From: Roseinatronobacter thiooxidans | Lineage (GTDB): Bacteria > Pseudomonadota > Alphaproteobacteria > Rhodobacterales > Rhodobacteraceae | Assembly (NCBI RefSeq): GCF_001870675.1 | Contig: NZ_MEHT01000007.1 | Span: 124,001-188,000, forward strand | Reading direction: 5' to 3' | Length of the DNA stretch: 64,000 bases | Translations under genes and position numbers: made by a program | Shown here: positions 17,871 through 26,018 of the stretch, one piece after another | Layout of the letters: each line of letters starts with the position of its first letter | How positions within the stretch are numbered: the stretch's first letter is position 1 | Notes under the pieces: model-generated | Told to the model about the DNA's origin: nothing | What the model saw: only the letters and a program-made list of their open reading frames with translations | The model's database searches: none

Positions 17871-18467
17871 TTATACTGTTACCGTGTCGCCATAGGCCGT
17901 GCGCCAACCCCAGGCACCCGAGCCGTAGCCGCGTGTAACCACGCGTTCACGGTAGATATCGGCGATGATATCGCCATCACCGGCCAACAGCGCCTTGGTC
18001 GAACACATTTCGGCACATAGCGGCAGTTTGCCTTCGGCCAGACGGTTCGCGCCATATTTGACGTATTCCGCCTGAGACATGTCCGGCTCTGGCCCGCCAG
18101 AACAATAGGTGCATTTGTCCATTTTGCCGCGCGTGCCGAAGTTGGCGGTTTGCGGATATTGGGGGGCACCAAAGGGGCAGGCATAGCTGCAATAGCCGCA
18201 GCCGATGCAGGTGTCCTTGTTGTGCAGAACCACACCGTCATCGGTGGTGTAGAAGCACGACACAGGACACACACTGGCGCAAGGCGCGTCAGTGCAATGC
18301 ATGCAGGCCATGGAGACCGAACGTTCACCCGGCAGACCATCATTGATGGTTACCACGCGACGACGGTTAATGCCCCAAGGCACTTCATGTTCGTTTTTAC
18401 AGGCCGTTACACAGGCTTGGCATTCAATGCAGCGGTCTGCGTCACACAGGAATTTCATCCGTGCCAT
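17871..18467 (-). CDS. fdhB: Formate dehydrogenase beta subunit, four [4Fe-4S] clusters
   Basis: This 198-residue ferredoxin-like subunit (FDH3 beta type) relays electrons from FdhA to the cytochrome b subunit. Cysteine groups are CDADRCIECQACVTAC, CMHCTDAPCASVCP, CIGCGYCSYACP, then CTYC with CAEMC. These are enough for four clusters. It has no export signal of its own and would cross the membrane bound to the Tat-signal-bearing FdhA. It lies 15 bases after fdhA. Confidence 0.93.
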   Translation of the reverse strand: MARMKFLCDADRCIECQACVTACKNEHEVPWGINRRRVVTINDGLPGERSVSMACMHCTDAPCASVCPVSCFYTTDDGVVLHNKDTCIGCGYCSYACPFGAPQYPQTANFGTRGKMDKCTYCSGGPEPDMSQAEYVKYGANRLAEGKLPLCAEMCSTKALLAGDGDIIADIYRERVVTRGYGSGAWGWRTAYGDTVTV

Positions 18468-18482
18468 TTTCTTAATCCTCCC

Positions 18483-21443
18483 TTACGCCGCTGCGATCTG
18501 GCAAAGCGTAACCTTGCCTTCATGCATGCCCGTTACCGGGTCATAGCCATATGTGGTGATGACGTTGACAGATTCGCCCAGAACAATCGGGTCCGTGCCT
18601 GCGGGGTAGTTGCCCCGCTGGTCTTCGCCCTGGAACCACCCTGCAAAGTGGAATGGCATGAAGGCCAGACCCTTGTTCACACGTTCGGTGACCAGCGCCT
18701 TGACGCGCGCTTTCGATCCGCCCTCTGGCCCTGTCACCCAGACCCAGCCACCATCGACGATGCCGCGTGTGCGGGCGTCTTCGGGGTTGATCTCGACAAA
18801 CATGTCCTGCTTGAGTTCGGCCAGCCACGGGTTCGAGCGGGTTTCTTCGCCGCCGCCCTCATACTCGACCAACCGGCCAGAGGTGAGGATGATCGGGAAA
18901 TCCGTCGCAACGCCACGATCCACGACGTCTTGCTGCACCACTTTGCCGATATTGGGCATGCGCTGCTGTCTGCGGTCATCGTTGGTCGGGTGGGCTGCCA
19001 CCAGATCAGGACGCGAGGAATAGATCGGTTCGCGGTGTACCGGAATCGGGTCTGGCAGGTTCCACGCAACTGCGCGGGCCTTGCCGTTGCCGTAAGGCAC
19101 ACAGCCATGCTGCAACGCAACGCGCTGAATTCCGCCCGACAGGTCTAGTGACCAGCTGACAGACCCCATATTCTCGCCACCGATCGACGCGATGACAGAG
19201 CGTTCCCGCGCTGTCAGGTCCGCATCCCAGCCCAGTTCTTCAAGCAAGGCATAGGTGAATTCGGGGTAGCCGTCCTGAATTTCCGAGCCTCTGGGCCAGC
19301 TGCCTTCGGCCAGCAGGGTTTCGCCATCCCGCTCCAGCCCGAAGCGCGGACGGAACGCGCCGCCCCCTTCCATCGGATGAAGGTTGGTGTTGTAGAGGAT
19401 ATGCGTGCCGGGATGGCGCAGCTCTGGTGTGCCCCAGCAGGGCCAAGGCAGACCGTAGTAATCGCCCTGAATCTCTTCAGGTGCATCGGGTTTGGCGCGC
19501 AGCGTGATCAGATCGAAATGCTGCTGGTTCGCCATATGCGCTTTCAGGCGCTCTGGCGACTGCCCAGTATAGCCAGTGGACCAGCCCCCGCGATTGATCT
19601 CGCGCAGGATGGATTCGGGCGTGGGTTCCATGCCGAACTTGCCCTGCACCATCTCATAGGGTTTGAACATTTCATCGGCAAAGCCCAGACGCTGCGACAG
19701 CGCATAGATTACCGCATAGTCATTGTCCGATTCAAAGATCGGATCGACGACCTTCTCGCCCCACTGGATCGAGCGGTTGGACGATGTGCGCGAGCCGGAA
19801 CATTCAAACTGCGTGCAGATTGGCAGCAGATAGGTGTTGTCGGTACGCGAATGCAGTGCTGCAAAGGTTGTCGGGTGCGGGTCGGCTACAACCAGCAGGT
19901 CCAGTGCGTTCATGCCGCGCTGTGCGTCCTGCATCCGTGGTACAGTGTTGCCGCCATGGCCGAACACGATCATCGCTTTGATGTTGTCGCGCTGGTCCAC
20001 TTCCTCGGCATCGATTGTCACCGCATCGAACCAGCGGGTCGAGGTGATCCCCGGCACTTCCATGTTCTGCTCTGCCGTGCGGCCATCGCGGCCACCTTTT
20101 GCAGGAACAACGTCAAACCGGCTGACGAAATATTCGTAAGGCACATCCCAAACGCGGCTCCAGTGCCGCCAAGCGCCTGCGCCCAAGCCGTAGTAACAAG
20201 GCAGGTTGCCCACATCGAGGCCGAAATCTGTTGCACCCTGCACGTTGCAATGGCCCCGGAAGATATTGGCGCCATTGCCTTCGCCGCCCACATTGCCTGT
20301 GGCCAGCAGCAGAATGTTATAGGCCCGCACATTGGCTGTGCCGACAGTGTGCTGCGTGCCGCCCATACACCAGATAAAGGTCGAGGGACGTTCTTTGGCG
20401 AATTGCTCGGCCACGCGCTTGAGGGTTTCACCATCAACCCCTGTGATGTTTTCCACCACATCCGGCGTGTAATCTTTCACGACCTCGCGCACCTGATCCA
20501 TTCCATAGACGCGCTGCGACAGGTATTCGGTATCTTCCCAGCCATTCTCGAAGATATGGTACAGCATTCCGTGAATGACAGCGATATCGGTGCCGGGGCG
20601 GAAGCGGACATATTCTGTTGCATGCGCTGCGGTGCGGGTGAAACGCGGGTCCAGCACGATAACATTTGCGCGCTGCGTTTCCTTGCCTTCAAGGACATGC
20701 TGCAACGAGACGGGATGCGCCTCTGCCGCGTTGGAGCCCATGAAGATCACGGTTTTGGCGTTGCGAATATCGTTATAGCTGTTGGTCTGCGCGCCATAGC
20801 CCCAAGTATTCGCCACACCGGCCACAGTGGTCGAGTGGCAGATACGCGCCTGATGGTCCACGTTGTTGGTGCCCCAGAAGGCCGCGAATTTGCGGAACAG
20901 ATATGCCCCTTCATTCGAGAATTTGGCCGACCCCAGCAGATAGACCGAATCCGCGCCCGAATTGGTGCGAATCTCGCCCATTTTCTCGGCAATCTCGTCC
21001 AGCGCCTGATCCCAGGAGATGCGCTGCCATTCGCCGCCCACCTTCTTCATCGGGTATTTGATGCGACGGTCGCCATGCACCAATTCGCGCACCGATGCGC
21101 CCTTTGCGCAATGCGTGCCGCGGTTGATCGGGCTGTGATAAGCAGGTTCCTGACCCACCCACACACCATTTTGCACTTCGGCAATAACCGAGCAGCCCAC
21201 CGAACAATGGGTGCACATGTTTTTCTTGATCTCGATGGGCTGGCTGTTGTCGGTAAAGCCAGCAGCCTCTACCCGGCGGGTCATGCCTGCGCCAAGGGTC
21301 GAGAGTGCGGCCAAGCCGCCCACTGTCAGACCGGATGCGCGCAGAAAGCTGCGGCGATCCAGTGGTTTTGCGGCCATGCCAGCGGCCATTTGCGACAGGC
21401 GGCCACTCGATGCCGCCTCACGGGTTCTGCGTTTGACCAGCAT
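18483..21443 (-). CDS. fdhA: Formate dehydrogenase alpha subunit, molybdopterin oxidoreductase
   Basis: This 986-residue catalytic subunit oxidises formate to CO2 at a bis-MGD Mo or W centre in the periplasm. A Tat signal is visible (DRRSFLRASGL, arginines 30-31). The proximal [4Fe-4S] site is Cys77, Cys80, Cys84 and Cys112. The metal-ligand position is Cys202 (TGC codon) in ARICHSTTVAG, so this is a cysteine and not a selenocysteine enzyme. Its ATG shares one base with the stop of the upstream Tat mini-gene (TGATG), which implies coupled translation. The nearby tungstate importer suggests tungsten in the active site, but this is only inferred. Confidence 0.95.
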   Translation of the reverse strand: MLVKRRTREAASSGRLSQMAAGMAAKPLDRRSFLRASGLTVGGLAALSTLGAGMTRRVEAAGFTDNSQPIEIKKNMCTHCSVGCSVIAEVQNGVWVGQEPAYHSPINRGTHCAKGASVRELVHGDRRIKYPMKKVGGEWQRISWDQALDEIAEKMGEIRTNSGADSVYLLGSAKFSNEGAYLFRKFAAFWGTNNVDHQARICHSTTVAGVANTWGYGAQTNSYNDIRNAKTVIFMGSNAAEAHPVSLQHVLEGKETQRANVIVLDPRFTRTAAHATEYVRFRPGTDIAVIHGMLYHIFENGWEDTEYLSQRVYGMDQVREVVKDYTPDVVENITGVDGETLKRVAEQFAKERPSTFIWCMGGTQHTVGTANVRAYNILLLATGNVGGEGNGANIFRGHCNVQGATDFGLDVGNLPCYYGLGAGAWRHWSRVWDVPYEYFVSRFDVVPAKGGRDGRTAEQNMEVPGITSTRWFDAVTIDAEEVDQRDNIKAMIVFGHGGNTVPRMQDAQRGMNALDLLVVADPHPTTFAALHSRTDNTYLLPICTQFECSGSRTSSNRSIQWGEKVVDPIFESDNDYAVIYALSQRLGFADEMFKPYEMVQGKFGMEPTPESILREINRGGWSTGYTGQSPERLKAHMANQQHFDLITLRAKPDAPEEIQGDYYGLPWPCWGTPELRHPGTHILYNTNLHPMEGGGAFRPRFGLERDGETLLAEGSWPRGSEIQDGYPEFTYALLEELGWDADLTARERSVIASIGGENMGSVSWSLDLSGGIQRVALQHGCVPYGNGKARAVAWNLPDPIPVHREPIYSSRPDLVAAHPTNDDRRQQRMPNIGKVVQQDVVDRGVATDFPIILTSGRLVEYEGGGEETRSNPWLAELKQDMFVEINPEDARTRGIVDGGWVWVTGPEGGSKARVKALVTERVNKGLAFMPFHFAGWFQGEDQRGNYPAGTDPIVLGESVNVITTYGYDPVTGMHEGKVTLCQIAAA

Positions 21444-21658
21444 CAGTTGTCCCCCCGAGGATAGTAGCGGTTGGTGCGGTAGAAGTTTTCAACTTGTTCC
21501 GTCACATGATAGCGCGCGCGGGTGCGCTCATCCCCGGTTTGTTGGGCAAAACTGGGGCGCGCGCCGCCAACAGTCAGCGCCGCAGCAGACGCGGCCCCTG
21601 TTGCCGCAACACCGAAAAAGGCGCGGCGGCTGATCGGATTTCTTTTATCCTGTGCCAT
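21443..21658 (-). CDS. Formate dehydrogenase region Tat-signal mini-protein
   Basis: This 71-residue protein consists of a twin-arginine signal (NPISRRAFFGVAATGAASAA) and a short tail of about 40 polar residues ending RTNRYYPRGDN. The family (TIGR02811 type) is found only beside formate dehydrogenase genes. It overlaps fdhA by one base. Its role is unknown; it may recruit the Tat machinery or a chaperone, or be a small lumenal subunit. Confidence 0.85.
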   Translation of the reverse strand: MAQDKRNPISRRAFFGVAATGAASAAALTVGGARPSFAQQTGDERTRARYHVTEQVENFYRTNRYYPRGDN

Positions 21659-21728
21659 GGAACCCTCCCATCTGGCTGGATTTGGCAGCGTGACACCACC
21701 TTATCCCGGCTGAAGTTCTTGCTTTTGA

Positions 21729-22334
21729 TCAAGCCGCGAGCGTGAAGGCCCGCGACTCGATATCGGTAAGTAGACGGCCAATCTCGGCCAAGGGACGATA
21801 GAAGCGCGCACTGGGCGCAACTGCGAGATCGTCAAAGAATTGCCCCGCCCAAGGGGCGATATGGCGGGCGAAAAACGCGCCCTGCCCTGCAACATCACTC
21901 TCTATCTGACCGGCAGCCATGTCGGCCATGACCTCCAGCAACAGTGCGATGTGATCTTCAGGCTCGAACCGGCCTTCGGCACGCGCCACACCGATTTGCG
22001 CCAGATCGGCGCGCAACACGGCCAAGGGACGCTCGTTCAGAAAGCCTGTCAGGTAGAAACTGGCATAAGGCAGCAACTCGCCCCGCCCGACACCGACAAA
22101 CAGCTCGAAATACTCGCGCTCGACCACCGCCGCGTCTGCATTCGCAGCCGCAGCCGCAAGCGCCGCAAAGGCCTGACCCAGCGCGGTCTGGTCGCCTTCC
22201 AGTTGTGCAATCGCGTCCAGCAGGGCCTGATCGGGCGCGGACATCAGCAAACGCGCCAAGAAGCGATATTGCTCGCTTCTGGCTGCATCAACCGCAGTGA
22301 TTGCTGACCCACGGGTGGGCTGGCTATCTGTCAT
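21729..22334 (-). CDS. TorD/DmsD-family molybdoenzyme chaperone
   Basis: This 201-residue all-helical cytoplasmic chaperone would bind the FdhA Tat signal and hold the subunit until its cofactor is inserted. The TorD signature FELFVGVGRGELLPYASFYLTG, with its conserved proline-tyrosine-serine region, is seen near residues 90-112, and EPEDHIALLLEVMADM follows. I use the ATG at 22334 with AGGAAC upstream; a longer reading adds 24 residues without a ribosome site. It is followed at 70 bases by the Tat mini-gene and fdhA. Confidence 0.87.
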   Translation of the reverse strand: MTDSQPTRGSAITAVDAARSEQYRFLARLLMSAPDQALLDAIAQLEGDQTALGQAFAALAAAAANADAAVVEREYFELFVGVGRGELLPYASFYLTGFLNERPLAVLRADLAQIGVARAEGRFEPEDHIALLLEVMADMAAGQIESDVAGQGAFFARHIAPWAGQFFDDLAVAPSARFYRPLAEIGRLLTDIESRAFTLAA

Positions 22335-22458
22335 GTGCTTTAGTTCCTGTTCGCGCTTGTCGCAGTGATATACAACAGTATGCAAAGTGTAACCCCAGCA
22401 AGCCACCCTGTCCAGACAGGATAACAGTTTTTTGGTGCAGCGCGGTTACTTCTTTAGT
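22335..22458 (-). promoter_or_regulatory. Possible internal promoter region upstream of torD-fdhABC
   Basis: This 124-base gap is the largest inside the leftward fdh gene run and is AT-richer than its surroundings. It contains the inverted repeat CCTGTC-CA-GACAGG (22407-22420). Between that and torD, on the minus strand, are TTACAC and TTGCAT tracts followed by GTATATC, resembling promoter hexamers. It could allow torD-fdhABC to be transcribed apart from the accessory genes. No exact ModE or FNR site is visible. Confidence 0.4.
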
Positions 22459-23103
22459 TTAATCCGGCAGGGCAGAGCCGTGCCGCCTGCGCAGGGGCGC
22501 TTCCTCGATATCTGACTGATTTACTTGACTTATATCTGTCGCGGCAGAGGGTGGCTCTTTGCCCTCTGGCAGGTCATTTTCGGGGGGGTTTGCATGCTCT
22601 GGCGGGGTCTGCTGCGCTGCAATATCGCCAGGTGGCTGTGGCGGTAGCGGCGCCGATTCCGCGTCTTCTTTCGGGGCCATACCAGATGCTGCATCGCCGC
22701 GTGGCTGTGTCAGCTCGCGCAGCATTTGCGCCGCTTTCTCGACGCTTGGTCCCACCCCGTCACCGGGCACGCCGCCGGGTGTGTTCCAGTCCCACGCATA
22801 GTCCACCGCCGGGTCGGCATGGTCGCGGATAGACGGGGTCAGCAACCATTTCTTGCGCAATGCTGCATTTCGCATAGCGTGTGGGACGCCTTTTTGCAAA
22901 AAAGGGCGAATGTCTGTCTCGATTGAGAACATGTCGAGAGTGGGCAATTTGGCAAGCTCTTCATCGCTGAGCGATTCGACCGCGTCTGGCGCGGCATCCG
23001 GCGGGGCGGGTTCCGGCGCTGGCCCCTCCGGCTCTGCCGTGCTGACGCGCTTGCGCTTGGACCAGCGGCTGAAAAAGCTGTCATCTTCGGGGGGCTGTGC
23101 CAT
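22459..23103 (-). CDS. DUF3306 protein of the formate dehydrogenase locus
   Basis: This 214-residue hydrophilic protein has an N-terminal FFSRWSKRKR motif, then a proline/alanine/glutamate-rich linker. The conserved core is LSDEELAKLPTLDMFS and MRNAALRKKWLLTPSIRDHA with YAWDWNTPGG. The last third is low-complexity and acidic. The family is encoded with DUF3305 next to formate dehydrogenases but has no assigned activity. It begins 3 bases after the DUF3305 stop. The soluble, flexible architecture suggests an assembly or adaptor role, which is inference. Confidence 0.82.
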   Translation of the reverse strand: MAQPPEDDSFFSRWSKRKRVSTAEPEGPAPEPAPPDAAPDAVESLSDEELAKLPTLDMFSIETDIRPFLQKGVPHAMRNAALRKKWLLTPSIRDHADPAVDYAWDWNTPGGVPGDGVGPSVEKAAQMLRELTQPRGDAASGMAPKEDAESAPLPPQPPGDIAAQQTPPEHANPPENDLPEGKEPPSAATDISQVNQSDIEEAPLRRRHGSALPD

Positions 23104-23106
23104 GGC

Positions 23107-23637
23107 TTACCTCTTGCGGGGGGTGTTAACCCATTTGTCTTCGGTCTGGAGAATGCGCGGCGCGCGTGCGGTCATGGCATTGGGGTCCGCAGGCAGGCGC
23201 TTGCGCTTTTTGAACGGCATCTCGACATGATGCGCATCAATGAAATCGGCCACGCGCGCGCGGATCACCTCGGGCATGGGCACGGCTTCGACCAACAGAT
23301 CAAGGTCCGAGGCGTAGCCTTCCCCCTCATACGGGTCGGCGGTGACATTCACAATCTCGGCGCTTTTCGGGTCCTGGCCGCGCAGGGCGACCCAGATTGA
23401 CGGGTGCTGCGCATGCAGGTTGTCGCGGTGATGGCTGGTATCGCCCGAATACAAAACCAGATCGCGGCCACCCAGATACCAAGTCTCGACCCCGTCTTCG
23501 CTGCGCAGCAAAGTATGTGCCGCTGCATCGGGTTCTTGCGGCAACACGGCTATGGGCCGCAATTCACCACTGCCCCAGCGCGTGACAGGCGGGCGGCGAA
23601 TCGCAAGAACCGAAATGCGCAAGGTTTCCTGTGGCAT
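23107..23637 (-). CDS. DUF3305 protein of the formate dehydrogenase locus
   Basis: This 176-residue cytoplasmic protein of unknown function has a conserved start (ISVLAIRRPPVTRWGSGELRPIAVLP) and an all-beta-looking centre with TWYLGGRDLVLYSGDT-type strands. An ADFIDAHHVEMPFKKRKR tail is basic. It is paired with DUF3306, and the two occur together beside FDH genes, so they probably act as one unit. Confidence 0.8.
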   Translation of the reverse strand: MPQETLRISVLAIRRPPVTRWGSGELRPIAVLPQEPDAAAHTLLRSEDGVETWYLGGRDLVLYSGDTSHHRDNLHAQHPSIWVALRGQDPKSAEIVNVTADPYEGEGYASDLDLLVEAVPMPEVIRARVADFIDAHHVEMPFKKRKRLPADPNAMTARAPRILQTEDKWVNTPRKR

Positions 23638-23650
23638 GGTTTTATGTCCT

Positions 23651-24640
23651 TCAGTTCAGCGCAGGTTCTGCCAAGGGCAGGCCCGTCAGCAGGTTTTGCG
23701 GCTTCATGCGGATCGCGCCATCGGCCCCAAGGCCAAGGATCAGCCAGATGGGCTGGCCGCGCAGCTCTGGCCGGATTCGGCTGGTGTCGGCGACCTCCAT
23801 CCGGAACAGCCCCACCAGTGTAGCGGGCATGGGCTTGCCATGCCACAGCGCATTGCCGATGGCCGTGCCTGCAGGGTCCAGCCCGACAAACCAGCGCAGA
23901 TCGACATCATCCGCGCGGCTCTGGGGGGTGATCGTCACCTCCAGCCCCAGCATATGGCGAATGAACGCTTCCAATGCCTGCGCCATGCCGCGCCGCGCTT
24001 GCGGGTCGCCGCCGAAATTCAGCACCATTGTATGCGCATCGGATCGGGACCAATAGGTCCATTCATTGCCACCGCCCAGCACATCCAGACTGTCCAGCCC
24101 GCCCGAAAACATGGCCGTCAGCGGCGAGGCGTGCATTTCCTGCTCATAGAGCTGCACCAGTTCCTCATCCGCCATCAGCAGTTTGTCATCCTTGATATGG
24201 CTGCGCTGGGGGCGGAAAAAACACTCTGCCGCGCGCAAGACCTGCGGATCATCGCAGCCATCCAGCGCGTTGCGCAAGATCAGTTGCACAAGCTGCGCCA
24301 TGAACACCGCAGGCAGTGTGACGCCATCGCGGATGATCTGCGCATAGCCTTCTTCAATGGACCCTGCCGCCAGCAACCTGTCGCGCAGCCCCAGAAGAAA
24401 GCGCCAGTTTTCCTGTGCATCGCGGTCTTTCAGCGCGGTCAGTTCCATTTCCGACACTTTGGCGCGGGGGCTGGACATCAGGCGCTTGTGCAAGGCCCGT
24501 TCGGCCATGCAGGCGTCAATCGGGGGCAGCACTTCGGGGCGGGCCAGCCAAGCAAGGATCAATTCTTCGGTGACCAGCATCCTCCCTGCGCGGTCCAGCC
24601 GTGTCAGATGGTGGCCAGAGGCAACCCAGAATTCAGGCAT
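23651..24640 (-). CDS. DUF6352 protein
   Basis: This is a 329-residue soluble protein starting MPEFWVASGHHLTRLDRAGR. The middle is mostly helical (ENWRFLLGLRDRLLAAGSIEEGY). No catalytic motif of a known enzyme family can be seen. It overlaps the upstream DUF6505 gene by one base (stop/start sharing), so they are translated together. The gene appears only in the context of formate dehydrogenase in related bacteria as far as I know; no function is assigned. Confidence 0.75.
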   Translation of the reverse strand: MPEFWVASGHHLTRLDRAGRMLVTEELILAWLARPEVLPPIDACMAERALHKRLMSSPRAKVSEMELTALKDRDAQENWRFLLGLRDRLLAAGSIEEGYAQIIRDGVTLPAVFMAQLVQLILRNALDGCDDPQVLRAAECFFRPQRSHIKDDKLLMADEELVQLYEQEMHASPLTAMFSGGLDSLDVLGGGNEWTYWSRSDAHTMVLNFGGDPQARRGMAQALEAFIRHMLGLEVTITPQSRADDVDLRWFVGLDPAGTAIGNALWHGKPMPATLVGLFRMEVADTSRIRPELRGQPIWLILGLGADGAIRMKPQNLLTGLPLAEPALN

Positions 24641-25185
24641 CAGTCATCCCCTCTCAGCGCAAACAGATCGACATGATCCTCGACCTCTTCGACAAAATGA
24701 AACGCGCGGTCATGGCCTTGCAAGTGACTGCCGGAAAAGGCCGTCTCGTCGCGGGGCTTGAGCGTGCGGAACTGTTCGACAATGGCGCCATCCTCGTGGC
24801 GGCGGTGCAGCGCGATCAGCGTATTCAGCGGGTGCGCGGCACACAGGCTTTCCGCAAGCGCCACTTCTTCCTCGGCGGCGGGCAATGCTGCGTCCAGTGA
24901 CGGTGCGCCCAGATGCGTGACAAGGCCTTGCGCCAGCATCCCGACCATATCGGCGCGCTCGTCTGCGCTGGCCTCTTGCACGGTCACCAGCGTGGAATGC
25001 CCGAAACCGGCCACCCCCAGAAAGCCAGACCGAAAGGCAATCGCGTCTTTGCGCGACAGCGTGTCGGGCGCGCGGCCCCAGAACAGGAATGTTCCCGGCA
25101 CCGCCCATTCGCCCGGCTCTGCCGCTTGCGCGAACACCACCTTATCCGACGCATCCAGCCGGATGGTGCGCGGCAGGCGGGTCAC
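24640..25185 (-). CDS. DUF6505 protein
   Basis: This 181-residue soluble protein of unknown function has two halves. A beta-rich N-terminus contains VPGTFLFWGRAPDTLSRKDA and RSGFLGVAGFGHSTLV. A helical C-terminus contains LCAAHPLNTLIALHRRHEDG. It overlaps both neighbours by a few bases (start inside the end of the ligase-like gene, stop touching the DUF6352 start). That is strong evidence of a tight operon with the FDH accessory set. Confidence 0.75.
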   Translation of the reverse strand: MTRLPRTIRLDASDKVVFAQAAEPGEWAVPGTFLFWGRAPDTLSRKDAIAFRSGFLGVAGFGHSTLVTVQEASADERADMVGMLAQGLVTHLGAPSLDAALPAAEEEVALAESLCAAHPLNTLIALHRRHEDGAIVEQFRTLKPRDETAFSGSHLQGHDRAFHFVEEVEDHVDLFALRGDD

Positions 25186-25916
25186 AGCTTTGGCCCCGTT
25201 GCGTCACGCCAGCCGGTGCTGCCCAACCCTTCCAGCAAGGGCGTAGAGCGTTTGCCACCGCTGGACGGCGTCACCTCAACCAGCCGGTCCCCCTCGATCC
25301 GGCGCACACCGCGCAGCAGGGGCGGGTCGATGCGCATCAGGTAACGGTTGGTCACAGCGTCAACCCCGTCATGCGCCCAGCGGTCGAAATACAGCATCAT
25401 GTAACTGGCAAAGGTCGAGATGATATCCTCGGCCGGATCAAAGGCTTCTTCCTTGAGCGAGGTCGAGTCGGGATATGCGCCGGGCTCGGCAAGATGGTCG
25501 CGGTCGGCGATCAATTCGGCGGCGAATACCAACCAGTCGGGCACATCCTGCGGGCCTGTATTCGGGGCCACTTCAAACCGGCCACCGCCGATTCGCGCCT
25601 TGTCATAGCGCAATTCATCAGGCCAGTTCAGCCGGACAGAGCGTTCGGGCGGGCAATGGGCGGCCAGCGCATCGGCCACCGCCACCATGCCCAGCAAAAA
25701 CGCCATTTGCGCCTGTTCCAAGGGCTGTTCCGGTTCCAGCACCACAGCAAAGGCCAGATGCCCCGCCGATTGGTGCACCACCAGCGTGCCGGCCCCGTCT
25801 GTGGGGGCCAGTCGCACGGCTTCGCGCAGGACATCTTTTTGGTCCGTGCGGTGCAGTGTATAGGGCGGCGGCAGCGCGATTGCCCCTGCCTGTTCGGTTT
25901 CAAACGCGGTTTGCAT
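25182..25916 (-). CDS. Degenerate biotin/lipoate-protein ligase-like protein
   Basis: This 244-residue protein has the fold pattern of the BPL/LplA catalytic domain (LPPPYTLHRTDQKDVLREAV, VVHQSAGHLAFAVVLEPE) with a C-terminal DUF4444-like segment. The usual catalytic GRGRxGR loop is absent. The KWPND motif reads NWPDE, and the lysine-glycine substrate loop is ARIGGGR. Classical biotinyl- or lipoyl-transfer therefore seems unlikely. It is the first gene of the leftward fdh run, divergent with 102 bases from the Fe-S protein gene. It may handle a cofactor or act as a chaperone for FDH; this is inference. Confidence 0.78.
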   Translation of the reverse strand: MQTAFETEQAGAIALPPPYTLHRTDQKDVLREAVRLAPTDGAGTLVVHQSAGHLAFAVVLEPEQPLEQAQMAFLLGMVAVADALAAHCPPERSVRLNWPDELRYDKARIGGGRFEVAPNTGPQDVPDWLVFAAELIADRDHLAEPGAYPDSTSLKEEAFDPAEDIISTFASYMMLYFDRWAHDGVDAVTNRYLMRIDPPLLRGVRRIEGDRLVEVTPSSGGKRSTPLLEGLGSTGWRDATGPKL

Positions 25917-26018
25917 GCATGCTCCCTGTCGTCTTATCGCGTAAGGGTGCTACCCTTCGCGCCAGATGCGGTCTATATGCCTGTCAGATAGTCCAGCCAA
26001 AGGCCAGAGAAAAGCCCG

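Noticed and set aside
20838-20840. Selenocysteine at the formate dehydrogenase active site
   Set aside because: The codon is TGC, a plain cysteine; there is no in-frame TGA or SECIS-like need.
19377-21464. A 695-codon open frame on the plus strand opposite fdhA
   Set aside because: It is antisense to a well-supported molybdoenzyme gene, has no recognisable domains, and arises from GC-rich third-codon bias.
21719-21735. An FNR half-site (TTGATCAA) near the torD stop
   Set aside because: It lacks the 4-base spacer of the FNR consensus and lies inside the end of a coding region.
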